Source of the DNA: Methylophaga sp. UBA3192
Lineage (GTDB): Bacteria > Pseudomonadota > Gammaproteobacteria > Nitrosococcales > Methylophagaceae
DNA length: 64,000 nucleotides
Assembly (NCBI GenBank): GCA_002363955.1
Contig: DEXE01000003.1
Coordinates: 271,511 to 335,510, forward strand
Direction of reading: 5' to 3'
The notes under the pieces were generated by a model. The model was given only the letters and a program-made list of their open reading frames with translations, was not told the DNA's origin and did no database searches. Positions within the stretch are counted from its first letter, which is position 1, and every line of letters begins with the position of its first letter. Positions 61,885-64,000 of this stretch are shown in pieces. Both the position numbers and the translations under genes were made by a program.

Positions 61885-63966
61885 GTGACTGAGCTGGCCA
61901 TTGCCGATCCGGTCACATCGCTGAAAGGCGTGGGTGAAAAACTCGCCGAGAAGCTTGAAAAACTGGGGATCCGCCAGATTCAGGATTTGCTGTTTCATCT
62001 GCCATTACGCTATCAGGATCGAACGCGGTTAATGCCTATCGGCAGTTTACGGCCACAACAGGAAAAACTGGTTGAAGGGGTTATCCAGCTCAGTCAGGTT
62101 AAATTTGGACGGCGTAGATCATTGCTTTGTCACGTCAGCGATGGCACTGGTGCTTTGGTATTACGCTTTTTTCATTTCTCCAAAAGCCAGCAACAGCAAT
62201 TAGCAAAAGGTCAGCGAATTCGCTGTTTTGGTGAAATACGCAGTGGCCCGTCAGCTTTGGAAATGGTGCATCCCGAATATCAGTTAATTCAGGGTGATGC
62301 ACCGTTTGCTGTCGAAGAAGCCTTAACCCCAGTTTATCCAACGACTGAAGGTTTACACCAGCTATCCTGGCGTAAATTATTAACTCAGGCCCTGAATCTG
62401 CTGGATCAGCAAACCATGCCGGCTTACTTGCCTGAAGCTTTACTGGATCCGCGCGTTGCACATTTTGATCTGACGCAAGCCTTGAAATTTGTGCATTTAC
62501 CTCCGCCGGATTGTGATGTCAGTCAGTTAATCTCCCGTGAGCATCCTGCCCAGAAACGATTGGCATTTGAAGAATTGCTGGCCCAACAACTCAGCATGCG
62601 GCAGATTCGCTATCGTACTCAGCAACATCAGGCACCCATGTTTAATGCTGATCTGTTCAGTAAAAAGTTTTTACAAGAGCTGCCGTTTCCATTAACCGGC
62701 GCTCAACAACGTGTTATCAGAGAGATCCGTGAAGATCTTCAACAGACTATGCCGATGCAGCGACTGGTGCAGGGCGATGTCGGATCCGGCAAAACCGTGG
62801 TGGCCGCTTTATCCGCATTAATGGCTGTTTCCAGTGGTTATCAGGCGGTGATGATGGCGCCCACAGAATTATTAGCCGAACAGCATTATCAGACATTTCG
62901 TAACTGGCTTGAGCCGTTAGGTATTCAGGTCGGGTGGTGTGCCGGTAAACAAACAGCAGCGCAGCGTCGACAGGTTATCGCCGCACTGGCTGAAGGTGAA
63001 ATCAACATTGCTGTGGGCACCCATGCGTTATTTCAGGATGAGGTGACGTTTAATAAACTGGGTCTGGTGATTATTGATGAACAGCATCGGTTTGGGGTGC
63101 ATCAGCGCATGGCCTTACGGGATAAAGGCAAAGCGGTGGATATTCTGCCACACCAACTGGTGATGACCGCTACGCCGATTCCCCGCACCTTAGCGATGAC
63201 AGCGTATGCCGATTTAAATGTATCCGTTATTGATGAGTTACCTCCCGGCAGGCAACCGGTGACTACGGTGGTAGTCGCCGACAATCGGCGTCAGGAAGTG
63301 ATTGAACGAATCCATGTCGCCTGTCAGCAAAAACGTCAGGTTTATTGGGTGTGCACCTTGATTGAAGAGTCTGAGCATTTACAATGTCAGGCAGCAGAAG
63401 ATACCGCTGAGCAATTGCAGCAGGCATTACCTGATCTGCGTATTGCGCTGGTACATGGACGGATGAAATCGGCAGATAAAGAGCGAGTGATGCAGTCCTT
63501 CAAACAGGGTGAAATTGATCTGCTGGTGGCGACTACGGTGATTGAAGTCGGCGTGGATGTGCCCAATGCCAGTTTGATGGTGATTGAAAATGCCGAACGG
63601 CTTGGTCTGGCTCAATTACATCAGTTACGTGGCCGGGTAGGACGCGGCACGGTACAGAGTCATTGTGTATTGATGTACCATCCGCCGCTGTCGGAAAATG
63701 GTCTGGCCCGACTGGCCTGTTTACGTGAAAGTAATGATGGTTTTGTGATTGCCCAGCGCGATCTGGAAATTCGCGGGCCGGGCGAAGTATTGGGTACAAG
63801 ACAAACGGGATTGCCCCAGTTTCGTGTGGCCGATTTACTGGCCGATCAGGATTTGTTGCCCGCCGTGACCAAAGCGGCTGAAACATTAATAAAACACCAT
63901 CCAGACAAAGTCGCACCGTTAATCAACCGCTGGTTCGGCACCAAACTGAGCTTCGGACAAGTATGA
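61885..63966 (+). CDS. recG: ATP-dependent DNA helicase RecG
   Basis: 693 residues from a GTG start. N-terminal wedge/OB region ('LEKLGIRQIQDLLFHLPLRYQDRTRL'), Walker A GDVGSGKT, motif II DEQHRFG, 'TATPIPRTLAM' and the C-terminal 'QLRGRVGRG' followed by the TRG hairpin region. It remodels stalled replication forks and Holliday junctions. The gene is complete, ending 34 nt before the window edge. Confidence 0.96.
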   Translation: MTELAIADPVTSLKGVGEKLAEKLEKLGIRQIQDLLFHLPLRYQDRTRLMPIGSLRPQQEKLVEGVIQLSQVKFGRRRSLLCHVSDGTGALVLRFFHFSKSQQQQLAKGQRIRCFGEIRSGPSALEMVHPEYQLIQGDAPFAVEEALTPVYPTTEGLHQLSWRKLLTQALNLLDQQTMPAYLPEALLDPRVAHFDLTQALKFVHLPPPDCDVSQLISREHPAQKRLAFEELLAQQLSMRQIRYRTQQHQAPMFNADLFSKKFLQELPFPLTGAQQRVIREIREDLQQTMPMQRLVQGDVGSGKTVVAALSALMAVSSGYQAVMMAPTELLAEQHYQTFRNWLEPLGIQVGWCAGKQTAAQRRQVIAALAEGEINIAVGTHALFQDEVTFNKLGLVIIDEQHRFGVHQRMALRDKGKAVDILPHQLVMTATPIPRTLAMTAYADLNVSVIDELPPGRQPVTTVVVADNRRQEVIERIHVACQQKRQVYWVCTLIEESEHLQCQAAEDTAEQLQQALPDLRIALVHGRMKSADKERVMQSFKQGEIDLLVATTVIEVGVDVPNASLMVIENAERLGLAQLHQLRGRVGRGTVQSHCVLMYHPPLSENGLARLACLRESNDGFVIAQRDLEIRGPGEVLGTRQTGLPQFRVADLLADQDLLPAVTKAAETLIKHHPDKVAPLINRWFGTKLSFGQV

Positions 63967-64000
63967 GTTCCAATTTTTTATGATGAAAAGCCAAGCACAC

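Noticed and set aside
63980..64000. Start of a further gene (ATGATGAAAAGC) after recG
   Set aside because: Only seven codons are visible, with no ribosome site that decides the start; nothing can be said about a product.

Overview
The window looks like a chromosome segment of a moderate-GC gammaproteobacterium. Gammaproteobacterial gene orders support this: rph-yicC next to rdgB-hemW, gmk-rpoZ-spoT-ridA-recG, and alaC-hom-thrC. Two proteins carry a VPxPAALWLFAPALLGF-type sorting tail that I associate with Methylophaga-like methylotrophs. No gene for methanol or methylamine oxidation is in the window, so the genus is only a guess. I see no rRNA, tRNA, CRISPR array or intact insertion sequence.

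Layout. (a) 1-5.3 kb is a mosaic accessory region. Its most striking part is a three-gene minus-strand operon at 804-2526. It encodes a small signal-peptide-bearing peptide that ends in Asn, a MccB-like ThiF/E1 adenylyltransferase and a HIT-family phosphoramidase-like protein. A strong promoter and a near-consensus Fur box precede it, and a perfect stem-loop separates the peptide gene from the enzyme gene. This is the plan of a microcin C-type peptide-nucleotide pathway with several new twists. The operon, a RIO kinase gene and an ArsN2/methyltransferase pair are each bracketed by copies of one ~26-bp palindromic repeat, and remnants of a REP-associated (Y1) transposase lie nearby. (b) 5.4-20 kb holds a soluble PAS-MCP protein, two DJ-1/PfpI proteins, a LysR regulator, a ParD-like/map pair, ada, a guanidine-II riboswitch with gdx, and membrane, lipoprotein and ABC-2 genes. 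(c) 20-33 kb holds c-di-GMP (HD-GYP) and HDOD proteins, a gamma carbonic anhydrase, a secreted trypsin-like protease, an alkyltransferase-like protein, cell-wall and redox enzymes, and an ArsR/SRPBCC pair. (d) 34-41 kb holds a DsbG-like/TlpA pair, SDR and Old Yellow Enzyme oxidoreductases, rlmJ, a decayed topoisomerase IB and DoxX. (e) 41-49 kb carries threonine/alanine biosynthesis and the hemW-rdgB-rph / yicC block. (f) 49.4-58.3 kb is a block of about 9 kb between yicC and gmk, which are usually neighbours. It holds FadL, a diguanylate cyclase, two paralogous sorting-tail proteins and an Fbp-type ferric iron ABC transporter. (g) 58.3-64 kb is gmk-rpoZ-spoT-ridA-recG.

Connections. Iron links two parts of the window: both the microcin C-like operon and the fbp iron importer have Fur-box-like sequences upstream. 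Alkylation damage (ada plus an alkyltransferase-like protein), thiol chemistry (DsbG-like, TlpA, two GFA proteins, DoxX) and c-di-GMP signalling recur. All functional assignments come from reading motifs in the translated sequence; no database search was possible.
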